This document shows, one piece after another, positions 34,943-44,300 of a DNA stretch of 64,000 nucleotides; position 1 is the first letter of the stretch; every line of letters starts with the position of its first letter. A program made the translations under genes and the position numbers. The notes beneath the pieces are model-generated. The model did not search any database and was not told where the DNA came from. It saw only the letters and a program-made list of their open reading frames with translations. Where the stretch lies: positions 62,001 to 126,000 of the forward strand of contig DAOSUP010000002.1 in the NCBI GenBank assembly GCA_035378845.1, read 5' to 3'. The DNA comes from JAKOUL01 sp035378845. GTDB taxonomy: Bacteria; Dictyoglomota; Dictyoglomia; Dictyoglomales; Dictyoglomaceae.

Positions 34943-35950
34943 GTGGAAATCAATGAAATATTAAAAACTCTATCCAATCTTAATGGACCATCTGGATATG
35001 AAGAGAAAGTTATAACGTATATTAAGGAAGTAGCAGAAAAAATTCCAAATACTGAGGCAAGCATAGATAAACAAGGAAGTCTTATGGTCAAAAAGAGTGG
35101 CCAGGGGAAGAAAATTGCTCTATTTGCCCATGCTGATGAGATAGGATTTGTCATAACTAAAAAAGAATTTGGTAACTATTATAGGATCCACACTTTTGGG
35201 GGAATAGACCCTAAAGTAATAATCTCACAAAGATTAAAGATTCATACCAAAAACGGTACCTCCTATGGGGTTATTGGAATGTTAGAACCCCACTTGCAGA
35301 CTGAAGAGCTAAAAAATAAGGTTCTTAGTTTTGATGATCTATTCCTTGATGTTGTAGAGGGAGCAGAAAATGTAAATATAGGAGATTTAGCAACTTTTTC
35401 TTCTGAAGCCTTTGATTTAGGAGAAAAATACATTACAGGTAAAGCATTAGACAATAGAGCAAGTTGTGTTGCACTATTATATACATTAGAGCTTCTTAAT
35501 CAATTCATTATTAAATCAGAACCGTATTTTGTGTTTTCCATAAGAGAAGAAGACGGAATGTCCAGTGCAGCAAATGTAGCATTCAACTTAAAACCAGATC
35601 TTGCTATAGTACTTGACGTTACCCATGGAGATATTTATAGACCGTCATATCCTAAAATAGAAACAGGGAAAGGGCCAGTTCTAACTGTAGGTACCATGAT
35701 AGACCATAAGTATTTTGAGATACTAAAAGATTGTGCCGAAAAAAATTCTGTCCCATATCAAATTGAGCCTGCAGGAAGTCATAGTCATACAGATACAGAT
35801 GAGATCCAAATCACAAGAGAAGGTATTCCTACACTTTTAGTTTCAATACCTCTGAGATATATGCATACTCCCTATGAGGTAGTAAATCTTCAAGATATTA
35901 AAGAAACTGCAAGATTACTTGCCAATTTTATAGCTGTAGGAGGTGAATAA
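34943..35950 (+). CDS. M42 family aminopeptidase (first of three)
   Basis: A 335-residue metallopeptidase. Seen: FAHADEIGFV near residue 63 (metal His and catalytic Asp), GKALDNRASC near residue 170 (bridging Asp), SIREEDGMSSA near residue 202 (catalytic Glu pair), and AIVLDVTHGD and LRYMHTPYEV supplying further ligands. M42 enzymes form large tetrahedral shells that trim peptides. This copy differs in the region before the last helix (PAGSHSHTDTDE in place of the usual GGTDA), so its specificity may differ from the next two. GTG start at 34943 with AAGGAAGGAGG eight bases upstream; TATAAT at 34899-34904 may be the promoter -10. Confidence 0.9.
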   Translation: MEINEILKTLSNLNGPSGYEEKVITYIKEVAEKIPNTEASIDKQGSLMVKKSGQGKKIALFAHADEIGFVITKKEFGNYYRIHTFGGIDPKVIISQRLKIHTKNGTSYGVIGMLEPHLQTEELKNKVLSFDDLFLDVVEGAENVNIGDLATFSSEAFDLGEKYITGKALDNRASCVALLYTLELLNQFIIKSEPYFVFSIREEDGMSSAANVAFNLKPDLAIVLDVTHGDIYRPSYPKIETGKGPVLTVGTMIDHKYFEILKDCAEKNSVPYQIEPAGSHSHTDTDEIQITREGIPTLLVSIPLRYMHTPYEVVNLQDIKETARLLANFIAVGGE

Positions 35951-35951
35951 C

Positions 35952-36953
35952 TTGTATATAAAAGAGCTTACTGATATAAATGGAGTCTCTGGATTTGAAG
36001 AAAAAGTAAGAGAATTCATAAAAGAGAAGATCCAAGATAAAGTAGACCATATAAAAGAAGACACGATAGGAAATTTAATAGCCTTTAAAAAAGGAAAAAT
36101 AGATAAAAAATTAATGCTCTCTGCTCATATGGATGAGATAGGATTTATGGTAAGTAACATTGAAGAGGATGGAAAGCTAAGTATAATCCCCTTAGGTTCT
36201 ATTGATCCCAGAACAGTCTTTGGGAAAAAAGTATTTGTTGGAGAGAAACAGATCCCAGGAATTATAGGTTCAAAACCCATACATCTTATGAATAGCCTTG
36301 AAAAAATTACCTCTTTTGAAAATATAAAGGTAGATATTGGTGCCACAAAAAAGCAAGAGGTAGAACTAAAAGTAAAGATTGGAGATTCTGTAAGCTTTGC
36401 TCCAAACACTATGATGCACCAAGACTGGATATCTGGAAAAGCTTTAGATGATAGAGGGGGATGCTCTATTCTTATGGACTTGATTGATTTAAATATCCAT
36501 CCTTATTATGACACCTACTTTTCTTTTGTAGTCCAAGAAGAAACAGGACTTAGAGGTTCTGGACCTGCTTCTTTTCAAATAAATCCAGACTTTGCTATAG
36601 TAATTGAAACTACCACTTCAGGAGATAATCCAGAATTCCCAGAAGATAGAAGATCTACCGAACTTGGAAAAGGTCCTGTAATAACTCCAGCTCATAGAGG
36701 ATATGTAAATGACGAAAAATTATTCAATTTTGCTGTAAAAATAGCTTCAGAAAATCATATACCATACCAAATAAAAAGAAGAACTGTAGGAGGTACCGAT
36801 GCCCAAAGAATAGCCACTACTACTGGAACCCCAAGTCTTGTTATCTCTATTCCTTCAAGATATATCCATTCCCCTATGTCAGTCTTAAATATTAAAGACT
36901 ATGAGAACACTCTTAAACTTCTTTCTATTCTGATTACAAAGGAGGTTAAATAA
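35952..36953 (+). CDS. M42 family aminopeptidase (second of three)
   Basis: About 333 residues. Seen: LSAHMDEIGFMVS (metal His, Asp), ISGKALDDRGGCSI (bridging Asp), VQEETGLRGSGPA (catalytic Glu pair), VIETTTSGD, and KRRTVGGTDAQRIATTTGTP with SRYIHSPMSV at the end, the canonical M42 set. The frame can begin at GTG 35943, but that codon is part of the Shine-Dalgarno GGAGGTG; the TTG at 35952 is properly spaced. The gene starts one base after the first M42 stop and its last base is the first base of the next ATG. The heteromeric shells known in some thermophiles make co-assembly with neighbours possible. Confidence 0.9.
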   Translation: MYIKELTDINGVSGFEEKVREFIKEKIQDKVDHIKEDTIGNLIAFKKGKIDKKLMLSAHMDEIGFMVSNIEEDGKLSIIPLGSIDPRTVFGKKVFVGEKQIPGIIGSKPIHLMNSLEKITSFENIKVDIGATKKQEVELKVKIGDSVSFAPNTMMHQDWISGKALDDRGGCSILMDLIDLNIHPYYDTYFSFVVQEETGLRGSGPASFQINPDFAIVIETTTSGDNPEFPEDRRSTELGKGPVITPAHRGYVNDEKLFNFAVKIASENHIPYQIKRRTVGGTDAQRIATTTGTPSLVISIPSRYIHSPMSVLNIKDYENTLKLLSILITKEVK

Positions 36954-37963
36954 TGAAGGAGCTGATTAAAAAACTCACAAGTGTATCATCTCCCAGTGGA
37001 AGAGAGGAGGAAATAAGAAACACCATATTAGAAGAATTGAAAGGATCCATAGATGGCTATGAGATAGATAAATTAGGTAATTTGATAGTATGGAAAAAAG
37101 GTAAAAAAGAAGGCAAAATACTTCTTGATGCTCATATGGATGAAGTTGGAGTCTTAGCTACATATATTGATGAAAGAGGTTTTATCAGAATTGAGGCAAT
37201 AGGGGGAGTCTCTCCATATAATCTTTTAGGAAGTAGCATATCTTTTCCAAAAGTAGAGGGAATTGTAGGAATAGAAGGTGAAACTCCAGAAGAACTAACA
37301 AAGAATATAAGAAATCTTGACTTTGATAAAATCTATGTGGATATTGGTGCTAAGAGCAGAGAAGAAGCAGAAAAGTTAGTACCCCCTGGAACTTTTGGAG
37401 TATACCACTATTCATTTAAAGACTTAGGAGAACGCATTGTATCCAAATCTCTTGATGATAGAATTGGCTGTACCATAATTATTGAAGTACTAAAAAGAGC
37501 AAATCCATACTATGACCTATTTGGAACCTTTTCTACCCAAGAAGAGATAGGACTTGTAGGCGCAAGTGTTGTTGCCTTTAATATAAAACCAGATTTAGCT
37601 ATTGCTATAGACGTAACTTCCAATTCAGATACCCCCAAAGGATCAAAAAGGATGTCCTTAGAGTTAGGAAAGGGACCTACCATTAAAATAAAGGATAGGG
37701 CTTCTATAAGTGATAGAAAAGTTGTAGAAACCCTAAAAAAATTTGCTGATAAAAATAATATACCATATCAAGTTGAAATTCTACTCTATGGAGGAACCGA
37801 TGCCGCTATGTTGCAAAGAACAGGAGAAGGAATCATTGCAGGAACCCTATCTATACCCACAAGATATGTGCATTCTCCAAATGAGATGGTAGATATGAAC
37901 GATGTGGAAAATGCTATCAAACTACTTAAGGCTTTGGTAGAATCAGAAGAGCCTTTAAGTTGA
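36953..37963 (+). CDS. M42 family aminopeptidase (third of three)
   Basis: A 336-residue copy. Seen: LLDAHMDEVGVLA, VSKSLDDRIGCTI, STQEEIGLVGASV (Glu pair), AIDVTSNSD, LLYGGTDAAMLQ and TRYVHSPNEMVDM. All metal and catalytic positions are intact. TAATG joins it to the second gene, and GGAGG lies nine bases upstream. The three genes clearly derive from duplications but are well diverged, so they are old paralogues that should differ in substrate preference. Confidence 0.9.
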   Translation: MKELIKKLTSVSSPSGREEEIRNTILEELKGSIDGYEIDKLGNLIVWKKGKKEGKILLDAHMDEVGVLATYIDERGFIRIEAIGGVSPYNLLGSSISFPKVEGIVGIEGETPEELTKNIRNLDFDKIYVDIGAKSREEAEKLVPPGTFGVYHYSFKDLGERIVSKSLDDRIGCTIIIEVLKRANPYYDLFGTFSTQEEIGLVGASVVAFNIKPDLAIAIDVTSNSDTPKGSKRMSLELGKGPTIKIKDRASISDRKVVETLKKFADKNNIPYQVEILLYGGTDAAMLQRTGEGIIAGTLSIPTRYVHSPNEMVDMNDVENAIKLLKALVESEEPLS

Positions 37964-38037
37964 AGTATGAAAGGGGAGGAAAGAGCTTTATATTTTTGCC
38001 CTTCCCTCCCTATAAAAAATAGATTAAAATAGTATAT

Positions 38038-38355
38038 ATGAATGTAGGAAATAGAATCAGAGAACTCCGAAAAAATAAAAATTTAAAATTGGAAGACCTT
38101 GCCAATATGACAGGGCTTTCCCTCTCGTATATATCGTTAGTAGAAAGAGGACTTAAGCATCCATCGTTAAAAGCTTTAGAAAAAATAGCTGATGCTTTTA
38201 ATGTTCCTACCTCTTTTCTCTTTACTGAAGATAAAGAAGAAAATTTAGAAGCCTTTTTAAGAACTAATACAAACCTTGACGATGACGAAAGAAAGATGAT
38301 CATCCAACTCATAAATTCCTTAGAGAAGAAAAAAAGTGTACGAAAATCTAATTAA
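38038..38355 (+). CDS. XRE-family helix-turn-helix regulator
   Basis: A 105-residue protein with an N-terminal Cro/CI-type HTH (IRELRKNKNLKLEDLANMTGLSLSYISLVERGLKHPSLKALEKIADAFNV pattern; residues about 7-58) and an acidic, helical C-terminal half. It overlaps the ImmA-type peptidase gene by 20 bases. In Bacillus ImmR/ImmA and Deinococcus DdrO/IrrE, the peptidase cuts the repressor to release it; the same relation is inferred here. The start has no Shine-Dalgarno sequence; TTAAAAT lies 7 to 12 bases upstream of the ATG and may be the -10 of a leaderless transcript. Confidence 0.85.
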   Translation: MNVGNRIRELRKNKNLKLEDLANMTGLSLSYISLVERGLKHPSLKALEKIADAFNVPTSFLFTEDKEENLEAFLRTNTNLDDDERKMIIQLINSLEKKKSVRKSN

Positions 38356-38773
38356 AGAAATCCTTTCATATTTTTCTATAACTAAACCTCCTGTAAAGCC
38401 AGATCTTATAGCCTATGGTTTAGGAATAGATATTACAGTAGAAAAGCTACCTGAAAAAGTTTCTGGCCTTTTGTACCTTTCCCCTAAAATACAAGTAATT
38501 ATTGTAAATCGCGAACATCCCCGAGTAAGACAAAGATTCACTGTTGCTCATGAACTTGGACATTTCTTTTTACATCAAAAAAATCCTGTATATACAGAAT
38601 ATTTAGACAAAGAAGAAGACACTTTTGAATATGAAGCAAATACCTTTGCTGGAAATTTATTACTTCCAGATTTTATGCTTAAAAAGTACATTTACCTTCC
38701 TTTAGAAAAAATAGCCGATATATTCTTTGTATCTAAAAGTACCGTAGAGCATAGATTAAAGTATTTTAAATAA
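38336..38773 (+). CDS. ImmA/IrrE-type metallopeptidase
   Basis: A 145-residue zinc peptidase. Seen: RFTVAHELGHFFLH near residue 62, containing HExxH, with a downstream Glu in EYEANTFAGNLLLP near residue 101 that completes the gluzincin-like site. These proteins cut XRE repressors in stress or mobile-element control; the neighbouring XRE gene is the obvious partner. GTG start with weak upstream GAGAAG, overlapping the repressor gene by 20 bases. There is no phage or conjugative gene nearby, so this looks like a chromosomal stress switch. Its targets may include the starch operon promoter 16 bases downstream, but nothing shows that. Confidence 0.85.
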   Translation: MYENLIKEILSYFSITKPPVKPDLIAYGLGIDITVEKLPEKVSGLLYLSPKIQVIIVNREHPRVRQRFTVAHELGHFFLHQKNPVYTEYLDKEEDTFEYEANTFAGNLLLPDFMLKKYIYLPLEKIADIFFVSKSTVEHRLKYFK

Positions 38774-38788
38774 ACCTTAAAATCTCTC

Positions 38789-38878
38789 TTGACAAAAAAT
38801 TTAGGATTAACTATCATATTCTTATCAGCTAACACGTGTAAATAATCTTAAGAAGATTTTAAAATTAACACGTGTTAA
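38789..38878 (+). promoter_or_regulatory. Starch-operon promoter with two palindromic operators
   Basis: TTGACA (38789-38794), 17-base spacer, TATCAT (38812-38817). Downstream lie two copies of one operator: TAACACGTGTAA at 38830-38841 (one mismatch) and the perfect palindrome TTAACACGTGTTAA at 38865-38878, centres 36 bases apart. The same motif, less perfect, overlaps the malEFG start region. The placement across and after the transcription start suggests repression, with two-site cooperative binding. Confidence 0.8.
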
Positions 38879-38965
38879 AAGGGAGGTGGGAAAAGTCTTA
38901 AAGAGATCTTAAAAACTTTTCTTAAATCATTTTTTTAAAAAATCTAAAAGGGGGTATTTAAAAAA

Positions 38966-40432
38966 ATGAAGAAATTTTTCATTCTATTTTTGAGCATTCT
39001 ACTTATTAGTACTTTTGCCTATGCCCAAGAAGTCACTCTTTATGGATACAGTGAGATAGAAGTAAGAAGTGAATTTTTAAAAGATGAAGATGGTGTCTAT
39101 TCCAATACTTTAGGACCTATAAGTTTAGATTATTGGAATACTTACTTTAAGGTTAAAGCAGAGCCATCAAGCTGGCTTGAAAGCTACTTTGAACTTAAAA
39201 TGTACCCTGATTTTTCTAATCTTTTTGGACCGGGAATCATTGAAGTTCAAAAAGCACATTTAATTTCAAAAAGTTCTCTTTTAACTTTAAGAGCTTACTA
39301 TAAGGAAGATGCCACTCCCTTTGATGACCCATTACAATTAAACAAGCCTGGAGATCTCCCTGGCTCTTCTTGGATTTGGGGTAATGGAATTGAAGTTTCT
39401 GGAAAAGTTTTTGGTACAAACTTCCTTGCAGGCATCAATTCTTCCGATCAAATTTCCTATGTAAGAGTAAAAAAGAGCTTTGCCCCACTACTTGCAGGCT
39501 TTACTGCCATGGGAACCAACTGGGGAACAGCCAATCAAGGAAAGAGCCTATTTGGTGTAGATGTAACAGGTAAATTAGGACCTGTTGATCTAAAGGCTGA
39601 AGGAATTTACGGAAAATGTGATTGGGGAACAGGTTCTGAAGGTGGAATGGTACTATATGCTGATCTTTCTTCTCAGCTAAATTCTCTTTTAAAGCTTTAT
39701 GGAACAGCAAAGAAAGTTGACTTAGGATATATGCATCAATTTGGATGGTTTAAAACAGACCAGACTCAGCTCATCCCAGGAACCAGTGGTTCTGCTGGTA
39801 CTTATGTGAAAATTGGCGCAGTAGTCACCCCATTATCCAACTTATCCATAGAACCAATAGTAGAACTGACTAATAGAGAGGATATTACTGAAAAAACCAC
39901 AGAAATCACTGGAATAGTCACCTACAATCCAACAAAACAAGTTAATCTAAAAGGTACAGTATATAATGAAAACGTAAATGGGACAAATTCTACCAGTATA
40001 ACTGGAGAGGTAACATTAAAACCTGTTAAGAATACTTCAATCTATGGCAAATTACATCAACCTTTAGAAGACAAAACAGGTTATTATGCAAACATCATCC
40101 TAACACCTCTTAACAATATGACTCTCTATAGTTCAATCTCTGGTGGATTTGTTTATGATGATACCTATAACACGTTAGTTTATAATCCCAATGTCTCATT
40201 TATATTTATAAAGGGAGATTATAAATTAGCGAGAGATGTTACTCTTACAGGTCTTTATCAAAATTTCAAAAATAACACTGAGGAACATAATACATATTAC
40301 TTAGCTTTAAATTTCAATAATGCCACACTATATTACGGAAAAGCACCTCTTAATAGTGATGCAGTTATAACAGAAGGAATACCTGTGGACTTTGCAAAAC
40401 AAATTGGAGCTAAAATCTCCTTTGATTTCTAA
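38966..40432 (+). CDS. Secreted beta-barrel (porin-like) protein of the starch operon
   Basis: A 488-residue protein with a signal peptide (residues 1-20, KK then FFILFLSILLISTFAYA). The mature chain consists of many short alternating strands (for example VNLKGTVYNENVNG, TSITGEVTLKPVKNTSIYGKL, LTPLNNMTLYSSI) and ends with GAKISFDF, an aromatic C-terminus typical of outer-membrane barrels. I do not recognise a named family. As the first gene of an operon encoding a secreted amylase, behind an operator shared with malEFG, it is probably the outer-membrane channel for maltodextrins, an analogue of maltoporin. No coiled-coil or SLH domain seen. GGGGG precedes the ATG. A strong hairpin follows. 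Confidence 0.7.
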   Translation: MKKFFILFLSILLISTFAYAQEVTLYGYSEIEVRSEFLKDEDGVYSNTLGPISLDYWNTYFKVKAEPSSWLESYFELKMYPDFSNLFGPGIIEVQKAHLISKSSLLTLRAYYKEDATPFDDPLQLNKPGDLPGSSWIWGNGIEVSGKVFGTNFLAGINSSDQISYVRVKKSFAPLLAGFTAMGTNWGTANQGKSLFGVDVTGKLGPVDLKAEGIYGKCDWGTGSEGGMVLYADLSSQLNSLLKLYGTAKKVDLGYMHQFGWFKTDQTQLIPGTSGSAGTYVKIGAVVTPLSNLSIEPIVELTNREDITEKTTEITGIVTYNPTKQVNLKGTVYNENVNGTNSTSITGEVTLKPVKNTSIYGKLHQPLEDKTGYYANIILTPLNNMTLYSSISGGFVYDDTYNTLVYNPNVSFIFIKGDYKLARDVTLTGLYQNFKNNTEEHNTYYLALNFNNATLYYGKAPLNSDAVITEGIPVDFAKQIGAKISFDF

Positions 40433-40443
40433 TAAATTTAAAT

Positions 40444-40471
40444 AATCGGGGAGGATAAAACCTCCCCGATT
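40444..40471 (+). repeat. Perfect intercistronic hairpin after the beta-barrel gene
   Basis: AATCGGGGAGG (40444-40454), loop ATAAAA, CCTCCCCGATT (40461-40471): an 11-base perfect stem followed by TAAAAAAGG, not a U-tract. The CCTCC arm could pair alternatively with the GGAGG ribosome site of the next gene at 40478-40482. Same type as the hairpins at 5829-5852 and 58160-58181. Confidence 0.8.
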
Positions 40472-40491
40472 AAAAAAGGAGGTTTCCAAAA

Positions 40492-41295
40492 ATGAAGAAA
40501 TTTTTGACTTTTACATTTCTAATGCTTCTTTCTACTTTTATTTTTGCGGAACCCATCAAATATCCTTTAGTTTTCAATGATCCTGTAAATGATGATAAAG
40601 GTCCTGGAACATATACTTATCCTACTGATGCTGTCTTTAAACCTGGAAGCTTTGACTTAACAAAAGTAGTTATAGACGCAGACAATGAAAATGTATACTT
40701 TAAAATTTCCTTTAGAGCTCTTATTGAAAACCCTTGGGGAAGTCCTTTAGGTCTCTCTATTCAGACAATCCATATTTATATTGATCAGGATAACAAACCT
40801 AATTCTGGCTTTAGAGATTTTATTCCAGGAGTCAGAGCTCAGACTACTCCCGAAAGTGCGTGGGAAATAGCTATTGTTTTAGAAGGGTGGCCCACCGAAT
40901 TAAAATCTTCTATAAAAAATGCAGCACCTGATATGTATAAGGCCTGTGTATTCCCATCAAAAGGTATTACTGTAGATGAGAATACAATTGTTATTCCTGT
41001 GCCAAAGAAAAGCTTAGGGGGAAATTTTGAAAAGAATTTTGGTTTCCAAGTATTCATTTTAGGGCAAGAAGGTTTCCCAACTCAAGATCCACCTTCTTGT
41101 AGAATAAGAGAGGTAGTTTCCTCAGCTCAACAATGGAGATTTGGCGGAGGCGACGACTTCTATGGTGACCCTAATATCATTGATATGCTTGACTATGATA
41201 ATATTAACCAATTTGAAGTTCTGAGCAAATACAAGAGTAATGCAAGATTTGAGAAAAATGTGTATGCTCAAATACCTTTTGTTTATGTTAAATAA
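40492..41295 (+). CDS. Secreted free-standing glucodextranase C-terminal-type module
   Basis: A 267-residue protein with a signal peptide (residues 1-18) whose whole mature part is one module. It starts FNDPVNDDKGPGTYTYPTDAVFKPGSFDLTKV in pattern and ends QWRFGGGDDFYGDPNIIDML, matching the C-terminal SLH-like binding module of glucodextranases (Pfam Glucodextran_C). The same module forms the end of the GH57 enzyme encoded next. In glucodextranase this region binds the cell surface or glycan. Free copies may act as surface adaptors or starch-binding helpers. GGAGG is well placed before the ATG. Stop is 21 bases before the GH57 gene. Confidence 0.8.
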   Translation: MKKFLTFTFLMLLSTFIFAEPIKYPLVFNDPVNDDKGPGTYTYPTDAVFKPGSFDLTKVVIDADNENVYFKISFRALIENPWGSPLGLSIQTIHIYIDQDNKPNSGFRDFIPGVRAQTTPESAWEIAIVLEGWPTELKSSIKNAAPDMYKACVFPSKGITVDENTIVIPVPKKSLGGNFEKNFGFQVFILGQEGFPTQDPPSCRIREVVSSAQQWRFGGGDDFYGDPNIIDMLDYDNINQFEVLSKYKSNARFEKNVYAQIPFVYVK

Positions 41296-41316
41296 AAAAA
41301 TCAAGGGGGGAGATAA

Positions 41317-44300
41317 ATGAAAAAGTTTTATACTTGTTTCCTTATTGCTTTTCTTCTATTAATTTCTATAGGTACATCCGATAGTATTGGAGAACCTCCA
41401 ATAAAGCTATATGTTTCCGAAACAAAAAAAGTTAATAAACCTTTATATGTAACTATAATATGGCATAATCACCAACCCTTCTATTATGATTCTTCAAATA
41501 ATATGATGCTTCTTCCATGGGTTAGAATGCATGCTATAAAAGATTATTATGATATGGCAAGTATTCTTAAAAACTATCCTCAGGTAAAAGCAAATTTTAA
41601 TATGGTACCTTCTCTTATTTACCAATTAGAGCTTTACCTAAACCAACAAGTAAAAGATAAGTATTTAGTATTAACAGAAAAAGCTGCTGATGAACTTACT
41701 AATGAAGATAAAGATTTTATTCTCAGAAGGTTCTTTGATGCAAATTGGGATAGGATAATAAGGAAATTCCCAAGGTATTGGGATCTTCTTAATAAAAGAG
41801 GACAATCAGTAAGTGATGAGGCTATATTAGATGCTATAAATAAATTTACAGTCCAAGATTTCAGGGATCTTCAAGTATGGTTTAATTTAGCATGGTTTGA
41901 CCCTGACTTCCAACAATATGATAAGGACCTGGCAAAACTTATAGAAAAGGGGAAAAATTTTACTGAAGAAGATAAAAAAATAGTAATCCAAAAACAATAT
42001 GAAGTAATGGCTAAAATCCTTCCACTATACTATGAGCTTCAAAAGAAAAAACAAATTGAAGTAACCTCTACACCATTTTTCCATCCCATAATGCCTCTCC
42101 TCGCTAATTACAAATCTGCCTTAGAAGCTTCACAAGATATTGAGTTACCAAAAGCCACCATTACATATCCTGAGGATGTAGAAGCTCAGTTAAAAATGGC
42201 AGTAACATACTATAAGAAGTATTTTAAAGAAAATCCTAAAGGGCTCTGGCCTTCTGAAGGATCTGTGAGTCAAGAAATAATTCCATTAGTAAGTAGTGTG
42301 GGTATTCAGTGGATGGCAAGTGATGAAGATGTACTCTCTAAATCCTTAGGCATACCTATTTTAAGGGATACCAAAGGTAATGTTCAAAATCCTGAGGTTT
42401 TTTACAAACCATACATTGTAGAGGAAAACGGAAAGAAATTGAATATGATCTTCAGAGATAAAAATCTTTCAGACAAGATTGGATTTGTATATAGTGGAAT
42501 GAAAGGAGAAAGTGCTGCAATAGATCTCATAAATAGACTTGAAGATATATATGAAAAAGTCAAAGATAAAGAGGGTCCTTTCTTAGTAAGTTTAATCCTT
42601 GATGGAGAAAACTGTTGGGAATATTATGAGAATGATGGGAAAGAATTCCTTAACGCCTTTTACAAACTATTAAGTGACAATCCATACATTGAAACAGTAA
42701 GAGTAAGTGATTTTCTTGCTAAATATCCACCCAAAGATACGATTCAAAGACTGTCGGCAGGATCCTGGGTAGACGGTACTTTTCTCACGTGGATAGGAGA
42801 AGGAGAAGAAAATAAAGCTTGGGAACTTTTTGATAGAACAAGAGTTGACTTAGTATATGCTACTGTAAAAGCAAGAAAGACATTAGCACCTACCCTTGAT
42901 CCTCAAAAGCTTAAAGACAACATACAAAAAGCTTGGTTTGAACTATATGCAGCTGAAGGTAGCGACTGGTTCTGGTGGTATGGAGATGATCAAGATTCAG
43001 GAAACGACTTGGGTTTTGATCAGTTATTTAGACAGCATCTTATAAATGTCTATAAGTATATAGAAAAAGAACCTCCCTCAACACTTTTAGTACCTATTGT
43101 AAAACTTGCTGAAGAAAAACCAATACAACATCTTCAAACAAAATTTACTCCTAAAATTGATGGAAAAGTAGCACCTGAAGACGAGTGGAAATCTGCTGCC
43201 ATATATGAAGCTAAGAAGGGGACAGGAATATTTGCAAAGCCTGCTGATTATATAAACAAACTCTACTTTGGAATTGACAATGATTCTTTATATTTTCTCG
43301 TAGAGAGCAAGGAACATATTACAGAGTTCTTAAGTAAACCTTACTATCTTGCCATTTACCTATCAAATCCAAATCAAAAGGAGATAAACATATTCCCAAG
43401 AAATAGTAAGGAATCCTTAGGATATGGTATTTCTCATGAAATACTTATAGATCTTTCTAAGATTAGCTCTCTGGGAGAAGTAGAAGCAATAATAAATAAG
43501 GCTGATGGTAATAATGGATGGGTAGAAGTACAAAAATTAAAAGCTGCAATCTCTGAAAAATATATAGAAATTGGAGTCCCATTTAAAGCTATAAATGTAA
43601 AAGGGAGAGATAGAATATCTTTCAATGTGATATTTGGGAAAGAAAAACCTGAAGATGTAGTACCCTACTATCTACCAATTTATGCGGTAATCCCTGAGGC
43701 AAAATTAGAGACCGTGTACTTCTCCATTGACGATCCTGTGGGAGATGACTATGGTTGGGGTGGTATTTCTTATCCTACTGATCCTGTGTTTAAACCTGGA
43801 GTATTTGACATCATACACGTAGAAATGGGCAAAAGTAAGGATAATATAGTATTTAGAGTAAAAATCAGAGGAGAATTAGAAAATTCATGGGGTTCTCCTA
43901 TAGGAATATCACTACAGACTATAGATGTCTATATTAATGATGGAAAGAGTAATTTACTTTACTATCAAGCTCTTCCTGGTAGACAAGCAAATATTCCTGA
44001 GGGTTGGAATAAAGCTATCTGGGTTGAAGGGTGGACTCAGGAACTGATAGAACCAACAACAGATGAGAAAGGAAAGATTCAATTAAAAGAACTAAAAGGA
44101 GTTGTGGAAACTATGGCAGATCCTACTGAAAGAACTATTATAATCTCAGTTCCTGAAAAATACCTTGGTCCTGTAACTCCTGATTGGAAGATCGTTGTTA
44201 TTATGTGTGGACAAGAAGGTTATCCAAGACCTGGAAACTGGAGAGTAAGAGAGGTAGAAGAGACTGCAAAACAATGGAGATTTGGGGGAGGAGATGACTC

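Noticed and set aside
37970..38015. Purine run and pyrimidine run after the third M42 gene as a terminator
   Set aside because: The arms GGGGAGGAAAG and CCCTTCCCTCCC pair only with several mismatches.
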